From the NCBI GenBank assembly GCA_963768085.1, contig CAVYGO010000002.1, positions 540,261 to 604,260 of the forward strand: a stretch of 64,000 nucleotides of DNA. The letters are read 5' to 3'. Positions 1 through 7,793 of the stretch are shown in pieces. A program made the translations under genes and the position numbers. Source of the DNA: Pukyongia sp963768085. Its GTDB lineage: Bacteria; Bacteroidota; Bacteroidia; Flavobacteriales; Flavobacteriaceae. The notes under the pieces are model-generated. The model did no database searches and was not told where the DNA came from. It saw nothing but the letters and a program-made list of their open reading frames with translations. Position 1 is the stretch's first letter. The number at the start of each line of letters is the position of its first letter.

Positions 1-2
1 CC

Positions 3-359
3 TGTATAAAAGATAAAGAGGGAAAACTAATCGCCTTTTCCGTCGTCATGCCATCTTTTAGTAAAGCGCTGAAAAAGGCTAACGGTAAACTTATCCCATT
101 CGGTTGGTGGCATATTCTCCAGGCGCAGAAAAAGAATGACCTGGCGGCATTTTACCTCATTGGGATCGATCCCGAATACCAGGGAAAAGGGTTAACGGCA
201 ATTATCTTTGAAGAGATGCAATACCTGTTTAATTCTAAAGGAATTGATACCGTTGAAACCAATCCTGAATTGATCGAAAATACGGCAGTACAGCTTTTGT
301 GGAAGGAATATGATCCCAGGCAGCATAAGGAACGCAGCACTTTCAGAATAGATATTTGA
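3..359 (+). CDS. GNAT-type N-acetyltransferase, C-terminal part (5' end outside window)
   Basis: The frame is open from base 3 with no stop upstream, so the gene enters from the left edge and only its last ~118 residues are seen. The segment IDPEYQGKGLTAIIFEE fits the acetyl-CoA binding R/Q-x-x-G-x-G/A loop of GNAT enzymes, followed by the helix typical of the fold. The tail, with an ETNPE segment and a WKxY...RQHKxR pattern, resembles a group of ~370-residue Bacteroidota proteins annotated as GNAT family; this is recalled from family knowledge, not tested. The internal ATG at 48 is not the start because the conserved strand lies before it. The substrate cannot be inferred. Confidence 0.7.
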   Translation, partial: CIKDKEGKLIAFSVVMPSFSKALKKANGKLIPFGWWHILQAQKKNDLAAFYLIGIDPEYQGKGLTAIIFEEMQYLFNSKGIDTVETNPELIENTAVQLLWKEYDPRQHKERSTFRIDI

Positions 360-436
360 TAGGCATGACGTATATTTTAAATGAATAAATTGCTGCGTAA
401 CTGACCTGCAGGCGGATAGATACTATTCGAAACAAA

Positions 437-465
437 AAACCACCCCGATCGAGGTGGTTTGTTTT
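437..465. terminator. Bidirectional intrinsic terminator
   Basis: An 8-bp stem AAACCACC/GGTGGTTT with a short loop lies between the converging GNAT gene and the PLP enzyme. It has a T-rich tail on the plus strand and a run of T on the minus strand, so it can end both transcripts. Confidence 0.7.
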
Positions 466-480
466 TATATTTTCTGAATC

Positions 481-1740
481 TTACTCGCCCATTGCTGCTG
501 CGACAGCTGCAGATAAGCGCTTATAAGTTCCATTCTCAAGTCTCTCACGAATGGCTGAAAATGCTTCCAGTGTTTCATTTATATCTTCCATTGTATGCGA
601 AGCAGTCGGTATCATACGCAGGAGTATTAATCCTTTCGGAATTACCGGATACACAACAATGGAACAGAAGACACCATGGTTCTCACGCAGATCTTTCACT
701 AGTGCCATGGCTTCCGGGATACTTCCTTTGAGATAAACCGGTGTAACACAGCTCTGTGTTGTACCGAGATCAAATCCTCTTTCCCGAAGACCTCCCTGAA
801 GGGCATTTACGTTCTTCCACAGTCTATCCTTGAAATCGGTGCTGGAACGCATCATATCAAGGCGTTTAAGAGCACCAGCCACTAATTGCATTTGCAACGA
901 CTTTGCAAACATTTGTGACCGCAAGTTGTATTTCAGATAGTTTATTATTTCTTCATCAGCCGCGATAAAAGCGCCTGTACTGGCCATCGATTTGGCGAAA
1001 GTAGCGAAATACACATCAATATCATCCTGAACACCCTGCTCCTCACCTGCTCCTGCTCCTGTTTTACCAAGAGTTCCAAATCCGTGTGCGTCGTCAACAA
1101 AAAAACGGAAGTTATATTTTTTCTTTAGCGCAACTATTTCCTTGAGTTTTCCCTGCTCACCGCGCATACCGAATACACCTTCAGAAATCAATAAAATACC
1201 TCCACCTGTCTTCTCAGCCACTTTTTCAGCACGTTTCAGGTTCTTTTCGATACTTTCCATATCGTTGTGCTTATACGTGAATCGCTGTCCCAGGTGAAGC
1301 CTTACCCCATCAATGATACAGGCATGAGCATCCACATCGTAAACAATTACATCATCCTTTGAAACCAGGGCATCTATGGTAGAGACCATACCCTGATAGC
1401 CAAAATTGAGTAAATATGATGCTTCTTTGTTTACAAATGCCGCGAGTTCTTTCTGAAGCTGTTCGTGCAGATCGGTATGGCCACTCATCATACGTGCTCC
1501 CATAGGATATGCCGAGCCATATTGTGCTGCCGCTTCCGCATCTACTTTTCTCACTTCGGGATGATTGGCAAGCCCGAGGTAGTCATTCACACTCCAGGTA
1601 ATCACTTCTTTCCCGTTGAAATGCATTCTGTTGCCAATAGGGCCTTCCAGTTTGGGGAATACAAAATATCCTTCAGCCTGCTCCGCCCATTTGCCTAAAG
1701 GTCCTTTGTCTCTGTATATTTTTTCAAATAAATCTCTCAT
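481..1740 (-). CDS. Alpha-oxoamine synthase family PLP enzyme (serine palmitoyltransferase / cysteate acyltransferase-like)
   Basis: This 419-residue fold-type I PLP enzyme belongs to the alpha-oxoamine synthase family, which condenses an amino acid with an acyl-CoA or acyl-ACP and releases CO2. The Schiff-base lysine is K250 in TFAKSMASTGAF. D216/H219 (VDDAHGFG) and H139 (DVDAHACIIDG) fit the cofactor-binding residues of the family. The early NDYLGLANHP motif and the GSAYPMGARMMSG substrate loop are also typical. In Bacteroidota such enzymes make the long-chain base of sphingolipids (with serine) or of sulfonolipids (with cysteate). The neighbouring CBS/cysteine-synthase-like gene makes the cysteate option, known as CapB in the capnine pathway, attractive. 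Glycine C-acetyltransferase is a weaker alternative. A TAATTTTG box lies 28 bases upstream. Confidence 0.8.
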   Translation of the reverse strand: MRDLFEKIYRDKGPLGKWAEQAEGYFVFPKLEGPIGNRMHFNGKEVITWSVNDYLGLANHPEVRKVDAEAAAQYGSAYPMGARMMSGHTDLHEQLQKELAAFVNKEASYLLNFGYQGMVSTIDALVSKDDVIVYDVDAHACIIDGVRLHLGQRFTYKHNDMESIEKNLKRAEKVAEKTGGGILLISEGVFGMRGEQGKLKEIVALKKKYNFRFFVDDAHGFGTLGKTGAGAGEEQGVQDDIDVYFATFAKSMASTGAFIAADEEIINYLKYNLRSQMFAKSLQMQLVAGALKRLDMMRSSTDFKDRLWKNVNALQGGLRERGFDLGTTQSCVTPVYLKGSIPEAMALVKDLRENHGVFCSIVVYPVIPKGLILLRMIPTASHTMEDINETLEAFSAIRERLENGTYKRLSAAVAAAMGE

Positions 1741-1767
1741 TAATAGTCGGTTGTTTCAATGAAGCGA

Positions 1768-1775
1768 CAAAATTA
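1768..1775 (-). promoter_or_regulatory. Candidate -7 box (TAATTTTG) of the PLP acyltransferase gene
   Basis: Read on the minus strand this is TAATTTTG, matching the Bacteroidota TAnnTTTG -7 element, with a ~20-base leader before the ATG. No clear -33 TTG is seen at the usual distance, so support is moderate. Confidence 0.4.
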
Positions 1776-1822
1776 GTTAATTTTATCAGGATAACCATAT
1801 TCTTTTTACCGAAGTAATGAGC

Positions 1823-1853
1823 AAAAAAAACCACCTACTGGAAGCAGGTGGTT
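1823..1853 (-). terminator. Intrinsic terminator of the cysteine-synthase-like gene
   Basis: Minus-strand stem AACCACCT/AGGTGGTT is followed by eight T. It sits between the two PLP genes, so despite their adjacency they are probably separate transcription units. Confidence 0.75.
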
Positions 1854-1874
1854 CAACATAGTCATGTTGGTGTT

Positions 1875-2912
1875 TTATTTTAGGAACTGAATGTTCATTT
1901 TTTCTACTTTTCCCATTTCGCCGAAGCCTTGCTTCTGCATCCATTCGTCACTGTAGATCTTACTCATATAACGGGAACCATGATCGGGAAAGATTACCAC
2001 GATCTTATTTTTTGCGTTAAATACGCCTTCATCGTCAAGTTGCTTGAGACCCTGCATGGCCGCTCCGCTGGTATATCCCACAAATAAGCCTTCTGTTTTA
2101 GCCAGCTCACGTGCTGTAAGGGCACTATCTTCGTCGGTTACCTTAACGAATCGATCAATACTATCAAAATCGGTCGCGGAGGGTACTAAATTCTTACCAA
2201 GACCTTCAATTCTGTAGGGATAAATCTCGTTTTTATCGAATTCCTTTGTTTCGTGATATTTTTGTAACACGGAACCATAGGCATCGATTCCAATAACTTT
2301 AATATCAGGATTTTGTTCTTTTAGATAGCGTGAAATACCTGAAATTGTACCTCCGGTACCACTACAGGCGATCAAATGTGTTATCTGACCACCGGTTTGT
2401 TCCCAAATTTCCGGGCCGGTAGTATGATAATGCGCATCAATGTTCAGGGTATTGAAATACTGGTTGATATAAACAGATCCGGCGATTTCTGTGTGCAATC
2501 GCTTGGCCACTTCGTAATAGGATCGGGGATCGTCAGCATCTACGTTTGCAGGGCAAACATGTACCTGAGCACCCATACTTTTCAGCATGTCGATCTTATC
2601 CTTAGACGATTTGGAACTTACCGCCAGAATACACTTATATCCCTTCAGAATACTTACCATAGCGATACTGAAACCTGTATTTCCACTTGTGGTCTCAATA
2701 ATGGTATCACCAGGATTGAGAATTCCTTCCTTTTCAGCCTTTTCGATAATATAGAGTGCGATTCGATCTTTTGCAGAGTGTCCCGGATTAAAGGCTTCTA
2801 CTTTAGCATAGTAGTTTCCTTTCATGCCTTTTGTAATGTTGTTGAGCTTTATTAACGGTGTATTACCAATTAATTCCAACACATTTTCATGGGCCTTAAT
2901 AGGTTCTTTCAT
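1875..2912 (-). CDS. PLP-dependent cysteine synthase / cystathionine beta-synthase family protein (possible cysteate synthase)
   Basis: This 345-residue fold-type II PLP enzyme starts at the ATG at 2912; an upstream in-frame ATG at 2951 would put hairpins of the leader inside the protein. LIGNTPL (residues 14-20), the PLP lysine K48 in FNPGHSAKDR, TSGNTG (75-80) and the phosphate loop SGTGG (184-188) are all present. The lysine context resembles cystathionine beta-synthase more than CysK, and there is no C-terminal CBS regulatory pair. The family replaces the beta substituent of serine derivatives. Because it lies next to an alpha-oxoamine synthase, a cysteate synthase role (CapA: phosphoserine plus sulfite to cysteate) is a good hypothesis. 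Plain cysteine synthase or cystathionine beta-synthase are alternatives that sequence reading cannot exclude. Confidence 0.8.
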   Translation of the reverse strand: MKEPIKAHENVLELIGNTPLIKLNNITKGMKGNYYAKVEAFNPGHSAKDRIALYIIEKAEKEGILNPGDTIIETTSGNTGFSIAMVSILKGYKCILAVSSKSSKDKIDMLKSMGAQVHVCPANVDADDPRSYYEVAKRLHTEIAGSVYINQYFNTLNIDAHYHTTGPEIWEQTGGQITHLIACSGTGGTISGISRYLKEQNPDIKVIGIDAYGSVLQKYHETKEFDKNEIYPYRIEGLGKNLVPSATDFDSIDRFVKVTDEDSALTARELAKTEGLFVGYTSGAAMQGLKQLDDEGVFNAKNKIVVIFPDHGSRYMSKIYSDEWMQKQGFGEMGKVEKMNIQFLK

Positions 2913-2991
2913 AAAGAGAGATTTTGTTAGTTGAACGCATGGTAAAACCATCCGTTTCCTGAACGGGTCAAAGGTACATCAAAAATTTTAA

Positions 2992-5130
2992 TTACTCTTT
3001 AATTCCTTCCAAACTAAGGAGAAAAGCGTAGTCCATCGCCAGTTCTTTGAGCGCCTCAAAACGTCCGGAAGCACCACCATGTCCCGCTTCCATATTGGTG
3101 TGAAACAAAATCATGTTATCGCCGGTATTGTAATCCCTCAATTTAGCAACCCATTTGGCGGGTTCCCAATATTGGACTTGTGAGTCGTGATATCCTGTGG
3201 TTACAAAAATATTGGGATAATCTACTTTCCTCACATTGTCATAGGGTGAATAGGACTTCATATAGTCGTAATATTCCTTATCGTTAGGATTTCCCCATTC
3301 ATCATATTCGCTTGTTGTAAGCGGGATGCTGTCGTCCAACATAGTAGTAACGACATCCACAAAAGGGACCGCGGCCAGCACACCATTATAGGTTTCAGGT
3401 GAAAGATTTAGAATTGCTCCCATCAATAATCCTCCTGCAGAGCCACCGGAAGCATACATATGTTCTGGTGAAGTATATTTTTCAGCAATTAAGTATTTAG
3501 AAGCATCTACGAAATCGGTAAAGGTGTTGCGTTTCTTTAACAACTTCCCATCTTCATACCAGGGTCTGCCCAGGTATTCACTGCCCCTCACGTGTGCGAT
3601 GGCAAAAATAAACCCCCTGTCTAATAGTGTTAAACGATTGGATGAAAAATAGGGATCAATGGTAGATCCGTAAGAGCCATAAGCGTAGAGTAATAGCGGA
3701 TTATCGCCATTTTGTTCCATGCCTTTACGGTACACCATGGAAACGGGTATTTTAGTACCATCTTCAGCCGTGGCCCAAACGCGTTTCGATTCGTAGTTAT
3801 CCTTATCGAATTTACCGCCCAGCACTTCAACTTCCTTCTTGATCTCCTTTTCTCGGGTATTCATGTTAAAGTCGATCACCGAGGCAGGCGTTGTTAATGA
3901 ATTATACCCATAACGCAGGGTTTCCGTATCAAATTCCATGTTCTGCATGGTATAAACCGTATAGGTCTCATTGTTAAAAGGCAGATAATAAGGATCCACA
4001 CTTTCATCCCATCTGCTTATTTGGATCTTATTCAGACCGTTACTTCGCTCGTTCACCACCAGAAAATCTTTATATGTTTCCACATCTTCCAATAACACGT
4101 CATCACGATGTGGGATAACTTCTTCCCAATTCTCCTGTGCGGTAGCGTTTTCTGAAGTTTTCATCAGTTTGAAATTATTCGCGCCATCCTTGTTGGTCAG
4201 GATATAAAAATGATCTTCAAAATGACTTATATTGTATTCAAGACCGCGCACTCTTGGCTGAAATACTTTAAATTCTCCTTCAGGATTATCGGCATTCAGG
4301 ATTCGAAATTCAGAAGTTAACGTACTGTAGCAGCCAATAACCAGGTATTTTTTTGATTTTGTCTTGTAGACATAGGTTCCGAAGGTTTCATCGTCTTCAG
4401 AAAAAATCAGAACGTCCTTTTCAATATCAGTTCCTCTCACATGACGATAGATCTTGCTGGATCGCAGTGTTTGCTCGTCTTTATGTGTATAAAAAAGTGT
4501 TTTATTGTCGTTGGCCCAGGTCGAACTCGCGGTTGTTAAGGGAATTACTTCATCCAGTACTTCTCCTGTTACCAGATTCTTTATATGAATGTTATATTTT
4601 CTTCTGCTGAGCGTATCTACACCATAAGCTACCCATTGGTTGTCCGGACTTACATTTATTCCTCTTAAACTATAGAAAGCATAGCCTTCCGCCATTTCAT
4701 TCACGTTGAACAAAAGTTCCTCTTCGGCATCCAGGCTGCCTTTTTTTCGTGTGTAAACCGGATAATCCTTGCCTTTCTCGTAGCGTGTTATGTAATAATA
4801 TCCATTGTATAGATATGGCACTGATTCGTCGTCCTCTTTGATTCTGCTTTTCAATTCTTCAAAAAGCTCATCTTTAAAATCGTCCGTATCGGCGGTCATT
4901 TTGGAGTAATAGTCATTTTCGCGCTCCAGGTAATCGATCACCTCCGGATCGTCTTTCTGGTTAAGCCAATAATACTCATCTACCCGCACATCACCATGCA
5001 ACTCCAGATTCTTGGCAATTTTATCGGCCTTGGGTGGCTGTACATCCATATTCTTTTTCGAATTTTTTTCTTTATCACACGAAGTGGTAAAAATAAGTGA
5101 AGCCATACAAACTACGATTAAATATTTCAT
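2992..5130 (-). CDS. S9 family peptidase (oligopeptidase B-like), predicted lipoprotein
   Basis: The 712-residue protein has an N-terminal beta-propeller domain (about residues 70-420) and a C-terminal alpha/beta hydrolase domain. The predicted triad is S564 (GGSAGG), D649 (GYHDSQVQYWEP) and H684 (EAGHGG), matching prolyl oligopeptidase / oligopeptidase B enzymes that cleave short peptides, OpdB after basic residues. The N-terminus MKYLIVVCMASLIFTTSC is a type II signal peptide with the lipobox cysteine at residue 18, so it should be membrane anchored, most likely facing the periplasm. Length fits the family. It diverges from ybaB. Confidence 0.88.
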   Translation of the reverse strand: MKYLIVVCMASLIFTTSCDKEKNSKKNMDVQPPKADKIAKNLELHGDVRVDEYYWLNQKDDPEVIDYLERENDYYSKMTADTDDFKDELFEELKSRIKEDDESVPYLYNGYYYITRYEKGKDYPVYTRKKGSLDAEEELLFNVNEMAEGYAFYSLRGINVSPDNQWVAYGVDTLSRRKYNIHIKNLVTGEVLDEVIPLTTASSTWANDNKTLFYTHKDEQTLRSSKIYRHVRGTDIEKDVLIFSEDDETFGTYVYKTKSKKYLVIGCYSTLTSEFRILNADNPEGEFKVFQPRVRGLEYNISHFEDHFYILTNKDGANNFKLMKTSENATAQENWEEVIPHRDDVLLEDVETYKDFLVVNERSNGLNKIQISRWDESVDPYYLPFNNETYTVYTMQNMEFDTETLRYGYNSLTTPASVIDFNMNTREKEIKKEVEVLGGKFDKDNYESKRVWATAEDGTKIPVSMVYRKGMEQNGDNPLLLYAYGSYGSTIDPYFSSNRLTLLDRGFIFAIAHVRGSEYLGRPWYEDGKLLKKRNTFTDFVDASKYLIAEKYTSPEHMYASGGSAGGLLMGAILNLSPETYNGVLAAVPFVDVVTTMLDDSIPLTTSEYDEWGNPNDKEYYDYMKSYSPYDNVRKVDYPNIFVTTGYHDSQVQYWEPAKWVAKLRDYNTGDNMILFHTNMEAGHGGASGRFEALKELAMDYAFLLSLEGIKE

Positions 5131-5140
5131 CAGATTTAGA

Positions 5141-5172
5141 TTGAATTATAGTCGCGCAAAATACTAAATTTG
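5141..5172 (+). promoter_or_regulatory. Promoter of ybaB (TTG-N21-TAAATTTG)
   Basis: TTG at 5141-5143 and TAAATTTG at 5165-5172 match the Bacteroidota -33/-7 promoter with a 21-base spacer. The start codon lies 23 bases further down. Confidence 0.6.
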
Positions 5173-5195
5173 CAATCAATATAAAACACAATACT

Positions 5196-5522
5196 ATGTT
5201 TGGAGATATAATGGGAATGATGGGTAAATTAAAGGAGACCCAGGAAAAGGTGGAAGCGACAAAGAAACGATTGGATACGGTTCTCATAGATGAAAAAAGT
5301 AATGATGGCCTGCTAAAGGTTACTATTACTGCAAATAGAGAACTTAAATCCATTGAAATTGATGATAGTCTGTTATTGGATAAGGAGCAATTGGAAGATT
5401 ACTTAATTCTCACCTTGAATAAGGCAATAGAACAGGCTGGGAATATTCACGAAACTGAGGTAGCTGCGGTCGCGAAAGCTGGAATGCCGGACATTCCGGG
5501 GATGGACGGTCTATTTAAATAG
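5196..5522 (+). CDS. YbaB/EbfC family nucleoid-associated protein
   Basis: This 108-residue protein begins with the typical MFGDIMGMMGKLKE helix and continues with the family core (VTITANRELKSIEIDDSLL) and the C-terminal helix with DIPGM. YbaB/EbfC dimers bind DNA with little sequence preference. Length is as expected. It stops two bases short of the converging thioredoxin-like gene. Confidence 0.9.
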   Translation: MFGDIMGMMGKLKETQEKVEATKKRLDTVLIDEKSNDGLLKVTITANRELKSIEIDDSLLLDKEQLEDYLILTLNKAIEQAGNIHETEVAAVAKAGMPDIPGMDGLFK

Positions 5523-5524
5523 TC

Positions 5525-5974
5525 TCATATATTCCGGTCCAGAAAAGCGAAATGATTGCTTGTATCCCGAAGCGGGCTGTATCCGGAAATCTCATCCTTT
5601 TTTTTGCCTTTACCATTCAGAACCAATAATTTCGGGAAGGTACGTTGCTTGTTGTATTTGGCAATAACTGTCTTATTATAGGCAAATTGTTCTGCTGTAA
5701 GAATATCAACTCTGCGGGGATAATCGATCATAAGAAGTACAAATCCTTCGCTCTTTTTCCTGAATTCAGCACTATCGAAAAAGTCTTGTTTTAACAATTT
5801 ACAAGGCGCACACCAATCACTACCCGTGAAATAAAGCAGTATCGGTTTTTTGGATTTCTTCGAAACTTTCTGGGCTTCTTCCAGATTAGAATACCATGGC
5901 AGGAGAGCGTCGTTATCCTGGGAATAGGTTATTGCAGTTAGCCCCAGGAAAGCAATAATCAATAGCTGTTTCAT
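5525..5974 (-). CDS. Secreted thioredoxin-family protein
   Basis: I take the ATG at 5974, which gives a clean signal peptide (MKQLLIIAFLGLTAITYSQ). An upstream ATG at 6001 would add a charged tail before it. The mature protein has a thioredoxin-like domain with the redox motif WCAPC (residues 54-58) and the cis-proline region RTFPKLLVL. The form is that of periplasmic DUF255/thioredoxin_7-like proteins of Bacteroidota that act in disulfide reduction or isomerisation. Partner unknown. 149 residues in length. Confidence 0.8.
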   Translation of the reverse strand: MKQLLIIAFLGLTAITYSQDNDALLPWYSNLEEAQKVSKKSKKPILLYFTGSDWCAPCKLLKQDFFDSAEFRKKSEGFVLLMIDYPRRVDILTAEQFAYNKTVIAKYNKQRTFPKLLVLNGKGKKKDEISGYSPLRDTSNHFAFLDRNI

Positions 5975-6027
5975 CACTGAAAATTTAGGATCAAGACACA
6001 CTTTTCATGCCAAATATGCATTAAAAT

Positions 6028-6058
6028 AAAAGGATTCCCAAATTATGGGAATCCTTTT
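6028..6058 (-). terminator. Intrinsic terminator of the OmpA-family gene
   Basis: A perfect 13-bp stem AAAAGGATTCCCA/TGGGAATCCTTTT with a 5-base loop follows the OmpA-family gene on the minus strand, with T-rich sequence after it. Confidence 0.75.
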
Positions 6059-6084
6059 AACTACGTTGATGGTATGAATATCAA

Positions 6085-7188
6085 TTAATTATTAATCAAT
6101 CTGAATTCAGTTCTACGGTTTACAGCGTGCTCGCGCTCAGTACATGAAACTCCGTCGGAACAACGGTTTTTCAATCTGTTTTCACCATATCCGTTTGCTA
6201 CTAATAAACTTGGATTTACACCTTTCGTTTGCAGGTAATTCACTACTGCCTGAGCTCTTCTTTCAGAAAGGTCCTGATTTGAAGATCCGGTACCTCTTGA
6301 ATCTGTGTGAGATGCAATCTCAAGTTTTACACCAGGATTCTGCGCAAGAACAGGCATTAATCTGGTATCAATTAGGTTTTTAGCTTGCGATGTAAGCGTT
6401 GCACTACCAAGGTTCCAGTTAATTGGAAGTGCCTGGTACTCTACTAATTCACACTCTACTTCTTTCCAGGTAGTAAGACCACCTTTAGTTTGAAGAACTT
6501 CCTTAGTTACTGTTTTGTATACTGCAGGAACAGTTTCTTCAATTACCGCCGCATCGGATACAAGAACCGTTTTAGTGATGTTTGCATATTCGGCTGGGAT
6601 ATCTACTTCTTCGACTCTTGCCGCTTCAGTTACAACTCTTTTCGTGTATGAATCCATTTTTTCAGGTACAGAAGAACGGTTTGCCGCAGCATCGTTCGCC
6701 AATCTGGTTACAGATACCGTTGTATATTCCGCAGGATATCCTTTGTAACACCAGTAGCGACAGTCGTTTGGGTTAGATGAAGCACAGTCGGGTGCCGGAG
6801 CACCAAGTTCCCATTGCGCAAAAGCAGGCTTAATTTCAAGTGTTTCAGCGTCATTAGAAAAAGTAGCAGGACTCACACTTAAAGTGGAACCAGCTTGTTT
6901 CTTTACATAAGTAAGTGTTTCTGTTCCCCATTTTTCAGGTATTACTCTTAGTTTTTTACCAGGAGCTTTAACCATTACTCTTTCAGTTACAGTTTCATAT
7001 TTAGCAGGCGTGGTACGTAATTTTTTATACGCAGGCTTAGTCATTACCTGAATGGTTTCGTTTACATATACGTCTGGGGTAGTACAACGTACATAACATT
7101 TCCCAGGTTCAGGGTTTGTAGGAAGGTCCTGTGCAAAGGTTACAGAAGCAACCATTAGCGAAAGACTTAAAAGGAATAATTTTCTCAT
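6085..7188 (-). CDS. OmpA family protein with N-terminal repeat region
   Basis: The 367-residue protein has a signal peptide (MRKLFLLSLSLMVASVTFAQ) and a C-terminal OmpA peptidoglycan-binding domain (about residues 250-365) with the characteristic EIASHTDSRGTGSSNQDLSE and RRTEFRL motifs. The part between is not a beta-barrel of the usual kind: it consists of degenerate repeats of the form P-A-x-Y-x-T-V-T-x-x-V with many Val, Lys and Glu. Two cysteine-rich spots (CYVRC; CASSNPNDCRYWC) suggest disulfides. The likely role is to link the outer membrane to peptidoglycan. It is alone between terminators; a TAGATTTG box lies at 7230-7237 on the minus strand. Confidence 0.85.
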   Translation of the reverse strand: MRKLFLLSLSLMVASVTFAQDLPTNPEPGKCYVRCTTPDVYVNETIQVMTKPAYKKLRTTPAKYETVTERVMVKAPGKKLRVIPEKWGTETLTYVKKQAGSTLSVSPATFSNDAETLEIKPAFAQWELGAPAPDCASSNPNDCRYWCYKGYPAEYTTVSVTRLANDAAANRSSVPEKMDSYTKRVVTEAARVEEVDIPAEYANITKTVLVSDAAVIEETVPAVYKTVTKEVLQTKGGLTTWKEVECELVEYQALPINWNLGSATLTSQAKNLIDTRLMPVLAQNPGVKLEIASHTDSRGTGSSNQDLSERRAQAVVNYLQTKGVNPSLLVANGYGENRLKNRCSDGVSCTEREHAVNRRTEFRLINN

Positions 7189-7411
7189 TACGATGGTGTT
7201 TAAGTGGTGTTAATTAATTGTTTACACCGCAAATCTACCAAGAACTGACCCCCAGATTTACACTCAAAAATTGCTTTTCGATTAGACGCATATTAAATAC
7301 GACATAAAGTGCATTTAATCGGAAAACTACCTTCGTTCGTCCCTTTTTTAATCGAATTTTTTTTCAGACCTTTATAATTCGTTAACAAGTCTAATCTCTA
7401 AACAAAAAAAT

Positions 7412-7732
7412 ATGTTTGAATTAAAGCAAAGCGGAGACAAATATCATTTCGTATTAAAGGCTGGAAACGGCCAGGTTATCCTATCCAGCCAAATGTACGC
7501 GTCCAAATCAAGTGCTATGAACGGCATTGAATCAGTAAAGAAAAATTGCGGCGATGATAATTGCTTCGAAAAGAAAACGGCCAAGAATGGTAAATTACAT
7601 TTCAACCTGAAGTCCACTAACGGTCAGATCGTTGGCAGCAGCCAGATGTATGCTGCGGAAAGCGGAATGAACAACGGGATCGATTCTGTGAAGAAAAATG
7701 CTCCTGGAGCAGACGTTAAAGAAGTAGAATAA
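7412..7732 (+). CDS. YegP family protein (two DUF1508 repeats)
   Basis: The 106 residues contain two copies of the ~50-residue DUF1508 unit, each with the pattern K-x-x-x-H-F-x-L-K-(A/S)-x-N-G-Q followed by SSQMYA and NGI(E/D)SVKKN. YegP proteins are small, soluble and of unknown function. The start gives the usual MFELK beginning. It diverges from the OmpA-family gene and ends at a strong terminator. Confidence 0.9.
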   Translation: MFELKQSGDKYHFVLKAGNGQVILSSQMYASKSSAMNGIESVKKNCGDDNCFEKKTAKNGKLHFNLKSTNGQIVGSSQMYAAESGMNNGIDSVKKNAPGADVKEVE

Positions 7733-7770
7733 GAATAAGAATAAGTTAGAATTTATTCTGAAAATATCAA

Positions 7771-7793
7771 ACCCCTCCCGGAGGGGTTTTTTT
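7771..7793 (+). terminator. Intrinsic terminator of the YegP gene
   Basis: A GC-rich stem (CCCCTCC/GGAGGGG-type) is followed by seven T. The T run overlaps the last codon region of the converging threonine aldolase. Confidence 0.75.

Noticed and set aside
2939..2966. Known riboswitch upstream of the cysteine-synthase-like gene
   Set aside because: The hairpins are short and do not match the conserved core of SAM, SAM-II or cobalamin riboswitches that I can recall; reported only as a low-interest structure.
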